From: an uncultured Planctomycetaceae bacterium
GTDB lineage: Bacteria; Planctomycetota; Planctomycetia; Planctomycetales; Planctomycetaceae
Length of the DNA: 64,000 bases
Direction of reading: 5' to 3'
Assembly (NCBI GenBank): GCA_903861195.1
Contig: CAIOTJ010000033.1
Coordinates: 1 to 64,000 of the forward strand
A program made the position numbers and the translations under genes. This document shows, piece after piece, positions 8,483-17,748 of the stretch (position 1 is the first letter of the stretch; each line of letters begins with the position of its first letter). The notes under the pieces are model-generated. The model saw nothing but the letters and a program-made list of their open reading frames with translations. It was not told the DNA's origin and searched no databases.

Positions 8483-10804
8483 ATGAATTCCGAACCGATG
8501 AATGGACAGGGCGCTGTTGTTCCTGTGCGCAGGAGTGACGTGCTGGTGGCTCCTCCTGGAGGCGGTACAACGGGTGGAGCGGGGGGGCTCGTCCTGGATC
8601 AAAACACGGTTTTGGCGGCAATGCGTCGTCGCTGGTTGATCGCCACTGCCCTCGGTCTGACGGGGGCGCTGGTGGGGGCGGCGACGACTTGGCTGCTCAT
8701 CCCGGTGACCTATACCGCTCGGGCCGAACTGAGAGTGAAACCGGCCAGCTACACACCGGGTGGTGGTTTGCCCGGTGAGAATGTTCGCCAGGAAACGTAC
8801 CGGCAAACCCTCGGAAGGATGATCGAGGGGCCGATTGTCCTGAAGCAGGTGGTGCGTCGTGAGGAGATCGCCAAGCTGGCCACGATTGCCGACCAGACGG
8901 ATCCCTTGCTGTTTTTCGAAAAGGGATTGAGGGTCACGAATCCGGCGACAGAGTTTCTGCAATTGAGCCTGACCGGTAACGAACCTTCCGATCTGGCTCC
9001 CATTCTCAATGGAGTCGTGGAGGTTTTCCTCAAGGAAGTCGCGACCAGGGAAGCTCAGGAGCGGACCAAGATCGTCAACTCCATTGACGCCGCGAAAGCG
9101 GATACGAAAGCCAAGCTGGCAGACTTCGTGAAGACGAAGGAGCGGCTGGTGAAAAAGTTGGGGGGAGACAACGAGATGGCGGTGGAGGCGGCGAAGGCCA
9201 AGGAGTCTCTCTACTCGGATATCCGTCGCCAGGCCATCATGGCCAAGATCGAGAAGACCAAGATCATCGCCGAACTGACACTCCGCGAAAAGCAGGAGAA
9301 GAGTGAAGGGAAGACCCTCGACGATCAGCTGATTGATCTGCGCCTGGATCAGCGGAAAGAGGTTCTGATGGCCGCTTATCAGGTGGAGAAGGAACGGGAG
9401 GGATTAAGTCGGCGGGAAGGAAAGGGGCCAGCCAGTTCGGTGGACGAATACGCCCGTCGTGTGAAGGACGCTGAGGAGCGTTTGAAGGAGATTCGCGAAG
9501 AACTCAGGCCCCAGGTGATTGAGGATTTGAAAGAGCGGACTCTGCTCGACGATATGCTGTCGAAGGAGGCCCTGGAGCGAAAGCTCGCCTTGCTGGACAT
9601 TGAGATTGATGGCTTTGAAAAGCAGTTGGTTTACGAGGATGAGGCGAAGAGCAGCAAGCTGGGCTGGCAGATGGAATTGGACGAGCTCGACGTGTCAATC
9701 AAGCAGTTCCGAGCCATTTTCAACCGGCTGCAGGAAGAAGGTGAACGGGCTCGGATGACGATGGCGAATCTCATGCGGGTGGAGAAATTCCGGGATGCGG
9801 CTGTACCGACCCAGCCCGACATGGCCAAGAAAGTGATGGCGACGGCGGCGGTGGGAGGCGGGATCTTTGGACTGATTTTCCTGGGTATCTTGTTCCTCGA
9901 CCTCCGAACCCGCCGCATCAGCAGCCTCGATGATATTGTGACTGGTCTGCGCTTGCCGGTCCTGGGTTCAGTGCCCATCATTCCGTCGTCCCGTGGGGGT
10001 AAGGGTGGTGAAGGAGGAGGTGGACAGAGGTGGCAGGGAGCGCTGATTGAGTCCATTGACTCGGCGCGAGTGATGTTGCTTCGCCGAGCCAGTCTGGAGA
10101 ACGCCAAGGTCGTGATGGTCAGCAGTGCCGTGACGAGCGAGGGAAAGACGACAATGGCCTGCCATATTGGAACCAGCCTTGCCCGGGCCGGATACCGAAC
10201 TGTGGTGGCCGATATCGATCTGCGGCGCCCCACGGTTCACCGGGTGTTTGATGTGAAGGGAGAGCCTGGGGTCTGTGAGATTCTCAACGGGAAGGCCGAA
10301 CCGGCCGATGTGATCCAGGAGAGTTCACAGCCGAATCTGTTCGTGATAGCTGCCGGTGTGCTGACGAGCGACTGTCTGCGGAATCTGGCTCAGGACGGTC
10401 TGAATCCATTGGTGGAATATTTGCGCGCCGAATTTGACTTTGTCATCTTCGATTCGTCGCCTCTCCTGCAGGTCACCGATCCGTTGTTGGCTGCCCAGAG
10501 TGTGGACGGCGTTATTGTCTCGATTCGCCGGGACGTGAGCCAGTTGCCCAAGGTCTCCAGCGCGATCGAAAAGCTTCAGATCATGGGGATTCCGGTCTGG
10601 GGGGCGGTAGCCATCGGAGTTGACCAGAACTCGTTTGGCTATGGTTACGGCTATGGCTATGGCTATGGCTATGGCTATGGTTACGGCTACGGAAACTCGT
10701 ACGGCTACGGGAACGCCTATGGGTATGGGAATCGTCCCCGTCCCGGGGGGCCGGTGGCTGGAGAGCCTGCCCCGGAAGGTTCATCTCAGGGACCACTCAA
10801 TTGA
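8483..10804 (+). CDS. Polysaccharide-biosynthesis tyrosine autokinase (Wzz-Wzc type)
   Basis: A 773-residue BY-kinase. A Pro/Gly-rich N-terminus is followed by transmembrane helix 1 (about 51-75), a Wzz-like periplasmic region with long charged coiled coils (about 190-420), a second helix (about 453-475), then the kinase: Walker A in SSAVTSEGKTT (about 547-557), Walker A' in VVADIDLRRP and Walker B in FDFVIFDSSPL. The C-terminus is a Tyr cluster of unusual regularity (see the repeat entry), the likely autophosphorylation site. It should control polymer length and export together with an outer-membrane Wza that is not in this window. ATG 8483 precedes the first conserved part; the ribosome site is weak. 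Confidence 0.92.
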   Translation: MNSEPMNGQGAVVPVRRSDVLVAPPGGGTTGGAGGLVLDQNTVLAAMRRRWLIATALGLTGALVGAATTWLLIPVTYTARAELRVKPASYTPGGGLPGENVRQETYRQTLGRMIEGPIVLKQVVRREEIAKLATIADQTDPLLFFEKGLRVTNPATEFLQLSLTGNEPSDLAPILNGVVEVFLKEVATREAQERTKIVNSIDAAKADTKAKLADFVKTKERLVKKLGGDNEMAVEAAKAKESLYSDIRRQAIMAKIEKTKIIAELTLREKQEKSEGKTLDDQLIDLRLDQRKEVLMAAYQVEKEREGLSRREGKGPASSVDEYARRVKDAEERLKEIREELRPQVIEDLKERTLLDDMLSKEALERKLALLDIEIDGFEKQLVYEDEAKSSKLGWQMELDELDVSIKQFRAIFNRLQEEGERARMTMANLMRVEKFRDAAVPTQPDMAKKVMATAAVGGGIFGLIFLGILFLDLRTRRISSLDDIVTGLRLPVLGSVPIIPSSRGGKGGEGGGGQRWQGALIESIDSARVMLLRRASLENAKVVMVSSAVTSEGKTTMACHIGTSLARAGYRTVVADIDLRRPTVHRVFDVKGEPGVCEILNGKAEPADVIQESSQPNLFVIAAGVLTSDCLRNLAQDGLNPLVEYLRAEFDFVIFDSSPLLQVTDPLLAAQSVDGVIVSIRRDVSQLPKVSSAIEKLQIMGIPVWGAVAIGVDQNSFGYGYGYGYGYGYGYGYGYGNSYGYGNAYGYGNRPRPGGPVAGEPAPEGSSQGPLN
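10637..10732 (+). repeat. Gly-Tyr hexanucleotide repeat in the kinase tail
   Basis: Nine consecutive Gly-Tyr codon pairs (10637-10690). Five neighbouring pairs are the identical hexamer GGCTAT and the rest are GGTTAC/GGCTAC variants. Two degenerate S/A-Y-G-Y-G-N units then follow to 10732, so 13 tyrosines fall within 32 residues. Because the hexamer keeps the reading frame, copy number could change without disrupting the gene. Confidence 0.95.
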
Positions 10805-10858
10805 GAGGCTTGCGGGTGTCCCGGAGATCCGTCCAACTTCACCTCGGAATTGTGTGCC

Positions 10859-11578
10859 ATGAAGACGATTCAGGGATCAGATAGCCCCGGAAAGGGTTTC
10901 TATTTGGGATTGGCAGCCGTAGTGACCTTGATTGGCGGGGTGACTTTGGTTCAGGATCGATTCCTGGGCCGCACGTTGTCGAATGAGCAGATGTCCCAGG
11001 CGGCCCTCGTTCTGGGGCTTCTTCCAGACAAATTCGGAACGTGGCAGACCGAGCATCGAGAGATGTCCGAGAGTGAGATTCGTCAGACTGGGACGAAGGC
11101 CTATTACAGCCGGGTGGTCTGGCAATCCAGGGGGGGCGGGCAGGGGACGGTGATGTTGATGTGCGGACAGACTCGCGAATTGTCGGCACATCCCCCGACG
11201 GTCTGTTTTGAGGGAGTGGGATTGACCTTGGATGGTGAGGCCAAGGCGGTCAGGTTGCCAGCGGAGACCATGGGAGGGCAGGAAGGGGAGCTGATGGCGG
11301 CCCATTTCAAACCGGAACGTGGGGTCAATAAAAATCCCGTGTTTGTCTATTGGGGCTGGTCCCGGGATGGACGTCGCTGGGAGGCCCCCTCCGTGCCCCG
11401 CCTGAGTTTCGTCGGGGCTCCATTTCTGTATAAATTATATGTCGTTCGCGATGACACGGGCCGCAGCGGAACCCGTCAGGTGGAGGTGTGTGATCAGATC
11501 CTGAAGGAGTTTCTTCCCGAATTTCATGCGGCGATTGATCGAGTTGCGGCGGAGCAGTCGGTCACTGCTGCAAACTGA
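10859..11578 (+). CDS. Exosortase-associated EpsI-like protein
   Basis: A 239-residue protein with one N-terminal membrane segment (about residues 14-31) and an extracytoplasmic domain. The motif ELSAHPPTVCFEGVG corresponds to the H-x-P-x-x-C-[YF] signature of the EpsI family, which is often encoded beside or fused to exosortases. Its molecular role is unclear; the conserved Cys suggests a link to sorting or polymer processing. ATG 10859 is used; the frame extends only three codons upstream, to a TTG. It lies between the autokinase and the deacetylase. Confidence 0.8.
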   Translation: MKTIQGSDSPGKGFYLGLAAVVTLIGGVTLVQDRFLGRTLSNEQMSQAALVLGLLPDKFGTWQTEHREMSESEIRQTGTKAYYSRVVWQSRGGGQGTVMLMCGQTRELSAHPPTVCFEGVGLTLDGEAKAVRLPAETMGGQEGELMAAHFKPERGVNKNPVFVYWGWSRDGRRWEAPSVPRLSFVGAPFLYKLYVVRDDTGRSGTRQVEVCDQILKEFLPEFHAAIDRVAAEQSVTAAN

Positions 11579-11757
11579 CGCTTCGGAGCCGTTCTGCAAG
11601 ACGGCATTCCTCCTCGGTTTGTGTTTTAATGTGAGACTCAACCGTCTGGTGGATTCGCGTGTGACTTTGTTGGCCGCGGTCGAGTCTCTTCGCAGTCGGC
11701 CTTCGAGCCTGAGACTGGCCTCGATCCTCACTGTGGGGCTCGGTTTTCGCTGGGGCA

Positions 11758-12642
11758 ATGTGTCTGATGGATTCCTCAACTCTCAACGGCTTCACGATTG
11801 ATGTGGAGGACTACTTTCAGGTGGGGGCGTTTGCCTCGGAGATTCGGCCCTCCTCCTGGGATCAATACTCTTCGCGAGTCGTGCCGAACACGGAGCGAAT
11901 TCTGGACTTGCTCGAGCGTCGGCAAACTCGCGCCACCTTCTTTATTCTGGGCTGGGTCGCTGATCGAAATCCGGAACTGGTGAAGAGAATTCTGCGCTCC
12001 GGACATGAGATTGGGAGCCACAGTTATTGGCACCAGTTGATTTATGACCAGACCCCGGAGGAGTTCCGCAAGGATCTGCGGCAGAGCTGTGACTCATTGG
12101 AGCAACTGACCGGGGAGAAGGTCCGGTTGTATCGTGCTCCGAGTTTTTCGATCGTTCAGCAATCGCTCTGGGCGTTGGATATACTGGCTGAAGAAGGAAT
12201 CGAACTCGATTCCAGCATTTTTCCGATCCATCACGATCGATATGGAATTCCTGGGGCGAAAATTCATCCGTACCGCCACCGTGTGGGAACGCGGGAAATG
12301 TGGGAGGTTCCCCCCACCGTGGCCCGGTGGTTGGGGTTGAATGTTCCGGTGGGTGGAGGGGGCTATCTGCGCCTGTATCCCCGCGCCATCACGGAGTCGC
12401 TGTTATCCTCGGTCAATCGCGACGGCCGCGCGTTTCAGATCTACATCCACCCCTGGGAGGTCGATCCCGAACAGCCACGGATGCACGGATCGCTGAAATC
12501 CCGATTTCGTCACTACGTCAATCTCACCACGACCCTGGGGAAGCTGGATTCGTTGTTGGCCCGCTTCCGTTTCGGGACTCTGTCAGACGTTGTGGCGTGC
12601 GAACATCTCCGTGCGGGACCTTCGGAGAGCCTGGCATCATGA
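11758..12642 (+). CDS. Polysaccharide deacetylase (PEP-CTERM-locus type, DUF3473-like)
   Basis: A 294-residue NodB-fold deacetylase. TIDVEDYFQV carries the catalytic and metal Asp residues, GHEIGSHSYWHQLIY the two metal His residues, and RAPSFS the substrate-groove motif. The C-terminal part (IHPWEVDPEQPR...) matches the extra domain found in the family linked to exosortase loci (TIGR03006 type). It should remove N- or O-acetyl groups from the nascent polysaccharide. The ATG at 11767 is an alternative start. The stop overlaps the ATG of the next gene (ATGA), indicating translational coupling. Confidence 0.9.
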   Translation: MCLMDSSTLNGFTIDVEDYFQVGAFASEIRPSSWDQYSSRVVPNTERILDLLERRQTRATFFILGWVADRNPELVKRILRSGHEIGSHSYWHQLIYDQTPEEFRKDLRQSCDSLEQLTGEKVRLYRAPSFSIVQQSLWALDILAEEGIELDSSIFPIHHDRYGIPGAKIHPYRHRVGTREMWEVPPTVARWLGLNVPVGGGGYLRLYPRAITESLLSSVNRDGRAFQIYIHPWEVDPEQPRMHGSLKSRFRHYVNLTTTLGKLDSLLARFRFGTLSDVVACEHLRAGPSESLAS

Positions 12643-13865
12643 GCCGGTCCCCGATTCGTGTTGGCCTGGTTGTCCATACCTTCAATATGGGCGGTTTGGA
12701 GAGGTGCGTCAGCCACCTGCTCAACCATCTCGATCGATCTCGATTCGAGCCGACCTTGGTTTGTCTTGGGAAGAATGGCACGGCAAGTTCTTGGCTCACG
12801 GTAAGGGATGTTCCCATTGTGGAGCTTCACAAGCCGCCGGGACGGCTGGGGGTCAGGTTTTGTTGTTTGCTCCGGGATACCTTTCGGGAGCGGGATCTCG
12901 ATCTGGTTCATTCTCACAATTGGGGAACCCTGGTGGAGACGGCGGTGGCCACCCGTTTGGCCGGACACATCAAGCATGTCCATTCCGAGCGGGGCACGGT
13001 GCTGGGGGGGTCAACCGCCAGGTCGTTGTGGCGCCGAACGATCAATTCCTGGGTCCTGCGGAAAACCCTCGAGCAATGTGACGCAGTTCTGGCCGTGGAC
13101 AACTCGGTCGCCGGTCGGGTTGCGGCCGCCAGCGGCTTTCGTCAGGAGAGGATTCAGGTGATTCCGAACGGAGTCCCCCAGCCCCCCTGTGATGATCGCG
13201 CGGAGGCCCGTTTTCGAATCAGACATTCTCTGGGGATTGGGCCGGAGGAAACACTGGTCTGTTCGCTGGGACGCCTCGTTCCCGTGAAGGGTTTTGACCT
13301 GCTCATCTCGGCGCTGGTCCTGGCCCGGACCCAGTACCCCCAACTGCATTTGGTTCTGGTGGGTGACGGGGCTCTGGAGAAACAACTGCGGGATCAGGCA
13401 CGCCGGGAAGGGGTGGACCAGGTGGTTCATTTCGCAGGTCGCCAGTCACGGGTCGGGGACTGGTTGGCGGCCAGCGACGTGTTTGTGAATTCCAGCCGCA
13501 GCGAGGGAATGAGTCAGGCGATTGTCGAGGCCATGACGTTCGGACTCCCCCTGGTGGTGACCGATGTTGGGGGGAACGCCGGGCTTGCGGGAGGAGCCGA
13601 GCCCTGTGGTCTGATTGTCTCCCCGGAAGATCCGGCTGCCTTGGCGGGTGCTCTCGGCAAGATGGTGGCGGACAAAGAGCGGGCGAGGGCTTTTGGTCGG
13701 GTGGGGGAGGACCGGGCACGGCGGTGTTTCAGCCTGACCGGGATGATTCAACGTTACGAAGAACTCTACGAGAACCTTCTTGTGAACCGTCTGCCCCGGA
13801 GGCAGGTTCGCTCGCGGACTGTGGAGGCGGCAGTTGCCGGTGCGGATACCCGGGAGGAATCATGA
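12639..13865 (+). CDS. GT4-type glycosyltransferase (PEP-CTERM-associated family)
   Basis: A 408-residue GT-B enzyme. The N-terminal domain has VVHTFNMGGLERCVSHLLNHL and DLVHSHNWGTLVETAVAT; the C-terminal domain has SLGRLVPVKGFDLLISAL and the nucleotide-sugar site SRSEGMSQAIVEAMTFGLP (E-x7-E). It resembles the exosortase-locus sugar transferase TIGR03088. It probably adds a sugar to a lipid-linked polymer at the cytoplasmic face. Both ends overlap neighbours by ATGA (deacetylase upstream, ligase downstream), so the three genes are coupled. Confidence 0.9.
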   Translation: MSRSPIRVGLVVHTFNMGGLERCVSHLLNHLDRSRFEPTLVCLGKNGTASSWLTVRDVPIVELHKPPGRLGVRFCCLLRDTFRERDLDLVHSHNWGTLVETAVATRLAGHIKHVHSERGTVLGGSTARSLWRRTINSWVLRKTLEQCDAVLAVDNSVAGRVAAASGFRQERIQVIPNGVPQPPCDDRAEARFRIRHSLGIGPEETLVCSLGRLVPVKGFDLLISALVLARTQYPQLHLVLVGDGALEKQLRDQARREGVDQVVHFAGRQSRVGDWLAASDVFVNSSRSEGMSQAIVEAMTFGLPLVVTDVGGNAGLAGGAEPCGLIVSPEDPAALAGALGKMVADKERARAFGRVGEDRARRCFSLTGMIQRYEELYENLLVNRLPRRQVRSRTVEAAVAGADTREES

Positions 13866-15250
13866 GTGTGACGGCTCTGTTGTGGTTGTTGTTGTTTGTG
13901 GTTTTGTCCCTGATGTCCTTGCAGGCATCCGGTTGGGGGGCCTCGGTGTACATGCTGACCTTTTTTGCGCTGCCCCAATTGTGGTGGTGGGGCAAGGCGG
14001 GTCTGCTGGCCTCTCCCCGGTGGAACCTCATCGGGGGTGTCATCTTCCTCGTGTCGTTGGTGTTGACCTATCGGCCTCATGCTTTGGCCGAACAGATACC
14101 GCGGGTGCGGATGATGCGCCTGCTGATGGTCCTTATGGTCATCAATTACACGCTGGTCACTCTGGTGGTGTCCGTCAATTTTGAGTTGAGTACAGCGGTG
14201 CTGTTTCTGCAGGTCAAATTCATCATCATTGTGTTCCTTCTGGACTTTGCAATCCAGGATCAGACCAATTTTCGAAGGGTTGTCATCGCCATACTTTGCG
14301 GGATGCTTTTCCTGGGAGTACAAACCAACTTTCTGGGTGCCGGCAAATCTATCCGTGGGCGCCTCGAGGGTGTGGGGGTTCCTGGCGGAAATTCCTCGAA
14401 CCTGTTGGCGAATATGCTGGTGACGTTTCTGCCCATGGCTGGCGCGTGCATTTTCTCAAAAGACAAGTCGATCCGGATCTTGGGGCTGCTCACATCGCCG
14501 CTGGCACTCAATACTCTTTTGAAGTGCAATTCCCGTGGTGCGTTTCTAGGCGTGATCGCAGGCGGAGCGGCGATGTTGCTGCTCGCCCGCGGAAAAGAGC
14601 GGCGACTGTTGCTCGCAGGAACACTGTTGGGGGCCTTGTCTCTGGTGGTGCTCATGGGCGATGAGCGCATCTTGGGCCGCTTTCAATCAACATTCGCTCC
14701 ACAAAACGAGCAAGATGCCTCGGCTGCCAGCCGACTTACGTTTTGGAATGCGGCTCTAAGATGCTTGGGCGACCATCCCTGGGGGGTTGGGGGAGACTGT
14801 TATAAGAGAATCCTGTCCCAATCCTATCTTTCCGGCTTTACAGAGGAGTTTCGTGCGATTCACAACGGCTGGATCAATGAGGCGGTGCAGTGGGGAGTTC
14901 ACGGCTTGGTGCTGCGGGCCCTGTTGGTGTATCACGCCTTGCGGTGTGCTTTGACAGGGCAGAGATTGTTTCGCGGCATGGGGTTCTTCGATATGTCGTT
15001 GTTGGGGTTGGCATTCGTCGGCGGGCTGGTCGCCTTCAGTATTTCGGGTTTCTTCGGAGATTATTGGGACTCGGAGTGGGGACTGCAGTTGTGTGGACTC
15101 TGCATGGGCTTCTATCGCATTGCGTTGATTTGCCAGAAGCAGCAAAGTCAGCAGGTGAGTGCTCCGGCATTGGTCAGTCCTGTCCAAATGTGGGTCCCGA
15201 CATGGTCTCCACCGATGATAAGAGGGGCAAGGCCGTCCCTGCCGGGCTGA
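13862..15250 (+). CDS. O-antigen ligase/polymerase-like membrane protein
   Basis: A 462-residue integral membrane protein with about ten to twelve hydrophobic segments. A large loop holds the family-typical NSRGAFLG motif and a SRLTFWNAALRCLGDHPWGVGGD...HNGWINEAVQWG stretch, as in the Wzy_C/WaaL (O-antigen ligase) superfamily. In exosortase loci such proteins are proposed to polymerise the EPS or attach glycans. The start overlaps the previous stop (ATGA). The last 30 or so residues are hydrophilic and not family-like. Confidence 0.82.
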   Translation: MSVTALLWLLLFVVLSLMSLQASGWGASVYMLTFFALPQLWWWGKAGLLASPRWNLIGGVIFLVSLVLTYRPHALAEQIPRVRMMRLLMVLMVINYTLVTLVVSVNFELSTAVLFLQVKFIIIVFLLDFAIQDQTNFRRVVIAILCGMLFLGVQTNFLGAGKSIRGRLEGVGVPGGNSSNLLANMLVTFLPMAGACIFSKDKSIRILGLLTSPLALNTLLKCNSRGAFLGVIAGGAAMLLLARGKERRLLLAGTLLGALSLVVLMGDERILGRFQSTFAPQNEQDASAASRLTFWNAALRCLGDHPWGVGGDCYKRILSQSYLSGFTEEFRAIHNGWINEAVQWGVHGLVLRALLVYHALRCALTGQRLFRGMGFFDMSLLGLAFVGGLVAFSISGFFGDYWDSEWGLQLCGLCMGFYRIALICQKQQSQQVSAPALVSPVQMWVPTWSPPMIRGARPSLPG

Positions 15251-16536
15251 TTCCTTTGGGTGTCTGTGCGGGTGCTGTTGAGTTCCGCCGTCCGAGTCGT
15301 GATGACACTCCGAAGTCTCGGAGACAGGATTGTGGCGGGGATTGACATGGAACCCCGGGAGTGACACCCCGGTGGCTCGAGAAACAGCCCCTGGAAGTTC
15401 GGGTTCGATTCGAAAGAGATTTTCCTGCGATGCCGAGGGCTGTTCTGGATTGGCCAACGACCCAGCCCGATTTTGTGTTCATGTGTCTGCTTCGGGCGCT
15501 GGAGTCTTTGGGCAATCCGAGTGCTGGTCTGTTGGGAGTCAGCGTTCTTTTTTCGCCCGGACAAATCGCGGTTCCGCTGGTGTTGTCCAGGCCTTCGGTG
15601 AGTACCTTCGGCGAAGGGGGGGGGGGCAAAGTCTTCCGTAGCCGATGGATGCGGGCCAATGAACTCGGACCGTGCCGAGTCACTGGAAGCGGATCGACCG
15701 CGATAGACAAATCGGTTTCTGCCGTGATGTCGAGTGTATGGCTGGTATTTGTTCAGTGTTTCCGGAGATCATCAGGGGTGCAGGTCGACAGCAGGCGCGG
15801 GCCCCGCCCCGGTTTCGGGTCCAAATGGGTTTTGCCAATCGATGTCTCGTGGTGAAGACCGTCAACCGAGTCGCACCGTAGCGTAACCCGATGGCGAGTT
15901 GCCTGGCGTGTGAACCGAAAGACGGCTCGTGATCAACAATGTGATCATGACGGGGGCCGGAGTTGAGAGACGCTGACAGGTGGATGAGCGTCACTGGTCG
16001 GGCTCGATCGGCTGGCTGAGGCCTCGGGTGAAGGAAAGATCGACCTGCGTCGGGCGCGGCGGGGTGGCAGCCGGTCCGGATCGTGTTCTGCGGAACGGTT
16101 CCCGGCGTTTCAGGAGGGCGTGGAGGCGCTGATGATGTGCGTTCTTGTCAGGGAAGATTCCGGGTATCGAAGGGTGTCGCGGCTAAAAACGAACGTTTGG
16201 CGAGGAGTGCCAGGAAAGTGATGGTGCCACGTTGGCGTCCGGTCTCGGGATGTGGGAGAATGCGGTCTCGCGAGGTGTTCTTGGCTGGTCTCGGAGGAAG
16301 TTCGGGCTCTGTGATACGGGTCATTTTCCCGTTCCCCAGAGTCCGAGGTGTGATTTCGACCGACGGCATCGAGGGCGGGTTGCGTCAGTGGCACTTTTGT
16401 TGGGTGACACTGACGCCGTACCTGTCCGGGACCTGTGTCGAGTCTCTTGGCTGTTGGTGTTTCCTCTCGCCAGTTGGAGCTGTGGGCATCTCGATATGAC
16501 CTGCAGTGAACGAGTTCCGGATCCCCTGAATCCCAG
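15251..16536. other. 1.29 kb stretch without a supported gene inside the EPS locus
   Basis: No frame shows a recognisable protein; the longest (15361-15855, 164 residues) has no family motif and uneven codon use. The stretch holds an 11-base G run at 15616-15626 directly after a small CCTTC/GAAGG hairpin (15605-15617), and a hairpin with 6-base arms and 6-base loop (ACTCGG/CCGAGT, 15663-15680). Possible explanations are a decayed gene, a structured untranslated RNA or a regulatory region for the downstream glycosyltransferase; the sequence alone does not decide. Confidence 0.5.
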
Positions 16537-17748
16537 ATGAAGATTCTGTTCTTGAGCAAGCGGCTCCTGTTCCCCACGGATCGAGGGGGCTTGGTGCGCA
16601 CACTGAATGTCGTTCGTCACCTGGCCAGGTGGCACGAATTGACATTTCTCTGCAATCAGCAGCCGGGACAAGAGCAGGATTGTGACGAGATGTCCCGACT
16701 GGGTGTTCGGCTGGAGACGGTGCCTTGGCGGGAGGTGAGCCGTTCGGACTGGAGGTTCTACCGCGATCTTGCCTGGAATTTGCTTTCCCAGGATCCATTC
16801 AACGCCGCCAAGGATTACGATCCCGAACTTCGTACCCGGGCCCGACGCTTGTTGGAGGAGCAGCAGTACGATGTGGTGATCTGTGATTTCGTGCAGATGG
16901 CTCGAAATGCGATTGGAATCTGGCATGGCCCCAGCGTGCTGTTCGAGCACAACGTCGAGGCAGAGATCTTCGAACGGCATGCACAGACCGATCCGGGATG
17001 GGTGCGACGGAAATTCATGGGCTACCAGGCCGCAAAAATGCGGCGATTCGAGGGCTGGGCAGGTCGGCAGTTCACGCGGGTCGTGGCGGTCAGTGAGCGG
17101 GACCGCGAGCAGTACGAGCGTCGCTATGGCTGGAAGCATGTTGATGTGATTGACACGGCAGTGGACATTGACCACTACCGTCCGATCGATTGTGCCAAGT
17201 TGCCTGGAATGGTGGTGTTTGTCGGGTCATTGGATTGGCTGCCAAACGTTGATGGTTTGCAGTGGTTCGTGGCGGATGTGTGGCCTCTGGTGAGGCGCGA
17301 ACATCCTGAGGCGCGACTTCGTCTGGTCGGGCGGAATCCGAACCCGGAGATTCAAAAGTTGGCCGAACACTCGGGGGTGGAGGTAGTGGGGCCAGTTCCG
17401 GACACGCGGCCTTGGCTGGCTGAAGCGGAGGTTTCGATTGTTCCCCTGCGGATTGGTGGGGGGACCCGCCTGAAGGTGTTTGAGGCGATGGCGATGGGGT
17501 TGCCCGTGGCCAGCACCCCTCTGGGGGCGGAGGGGCTGCAGGTGGAAAGTGGAGTCAATCTGATGCTTGCGGAGGGAGCGGATCGCCTGGCTGAGTCGGT
17601 CGTACAGTTGCTGCGTTCTCCGCAGTTGAGGCGGACCCTGGGAGAGGCGGCACGGAATCTCGTGGAAACTCAGTTTTCGTCAGAAAGCGTGGCCCGGCAA
17701 TTCGAGTCAATCTGTCGGCGTGCCGTCGAGGAGCATTGTCGGAAATGA
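16537..17748 (+). CDS. GT4-type glycosyltransferase (PEP-CTERM-associated family)
   Basis: A 403-residue GT-B glycosyltransferase starting MKILFLSKRLLFPTDRGG, with LFEHNVEAEIFERHA in the first domain and VGSLDWLPNVDGLQWF, IVPLRIGGGTRLKVFEAMAMGLPVAST in the second. These match the TIGR03087 type of exosortase-locus sugar transferase. It is distinct from the GT at 12639, so the locus carries at least two transferases. It overlaps the FemAB gene by ATGA. Confidence 0.9.
   Translation: MKILFLSKRLLFPTDRGGLVRTLNVVRHLARWHELTFLCNQQPGQEQDCDEMSRLGVRLETVPWREVSRSDWRFYRDLAWNLLSQDPFNAAKDYDPELRTRARRLLEEQQYDVVICDFVQMARNAIGIWHGPSVLFEHNVEAEIFERHAQTDPGWVRRKFMGYQAAKMRRFEGWAGRQFTRVVAVSERDREQYERRYGWKHVDVIDTAVDIDHYRPIDCAKLPGMVVFVGSLDWLPNVDGLQWFVADVWPLVRREHPEARLRLVGRNPNPEIQKLAEHSGVEVVGPVPDTRPWLAEAEVSIVPLRIGGGTRLKVFEAMAMGLPVASTPLGAEGLQVESGVNLMLAEGADRLAESVVQLLRSPQLRRTLGEAARNLVETQFSSESVARQFESICRRAVEEHCRK

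Noticed and set aside
15738-15770. Peptide MAGICSVFPE, like the start of asparagine synthetase (MCGI-x-G-x-F)
   Set aside because: Cys2 is missing and no further family motif follows; chance similarity.
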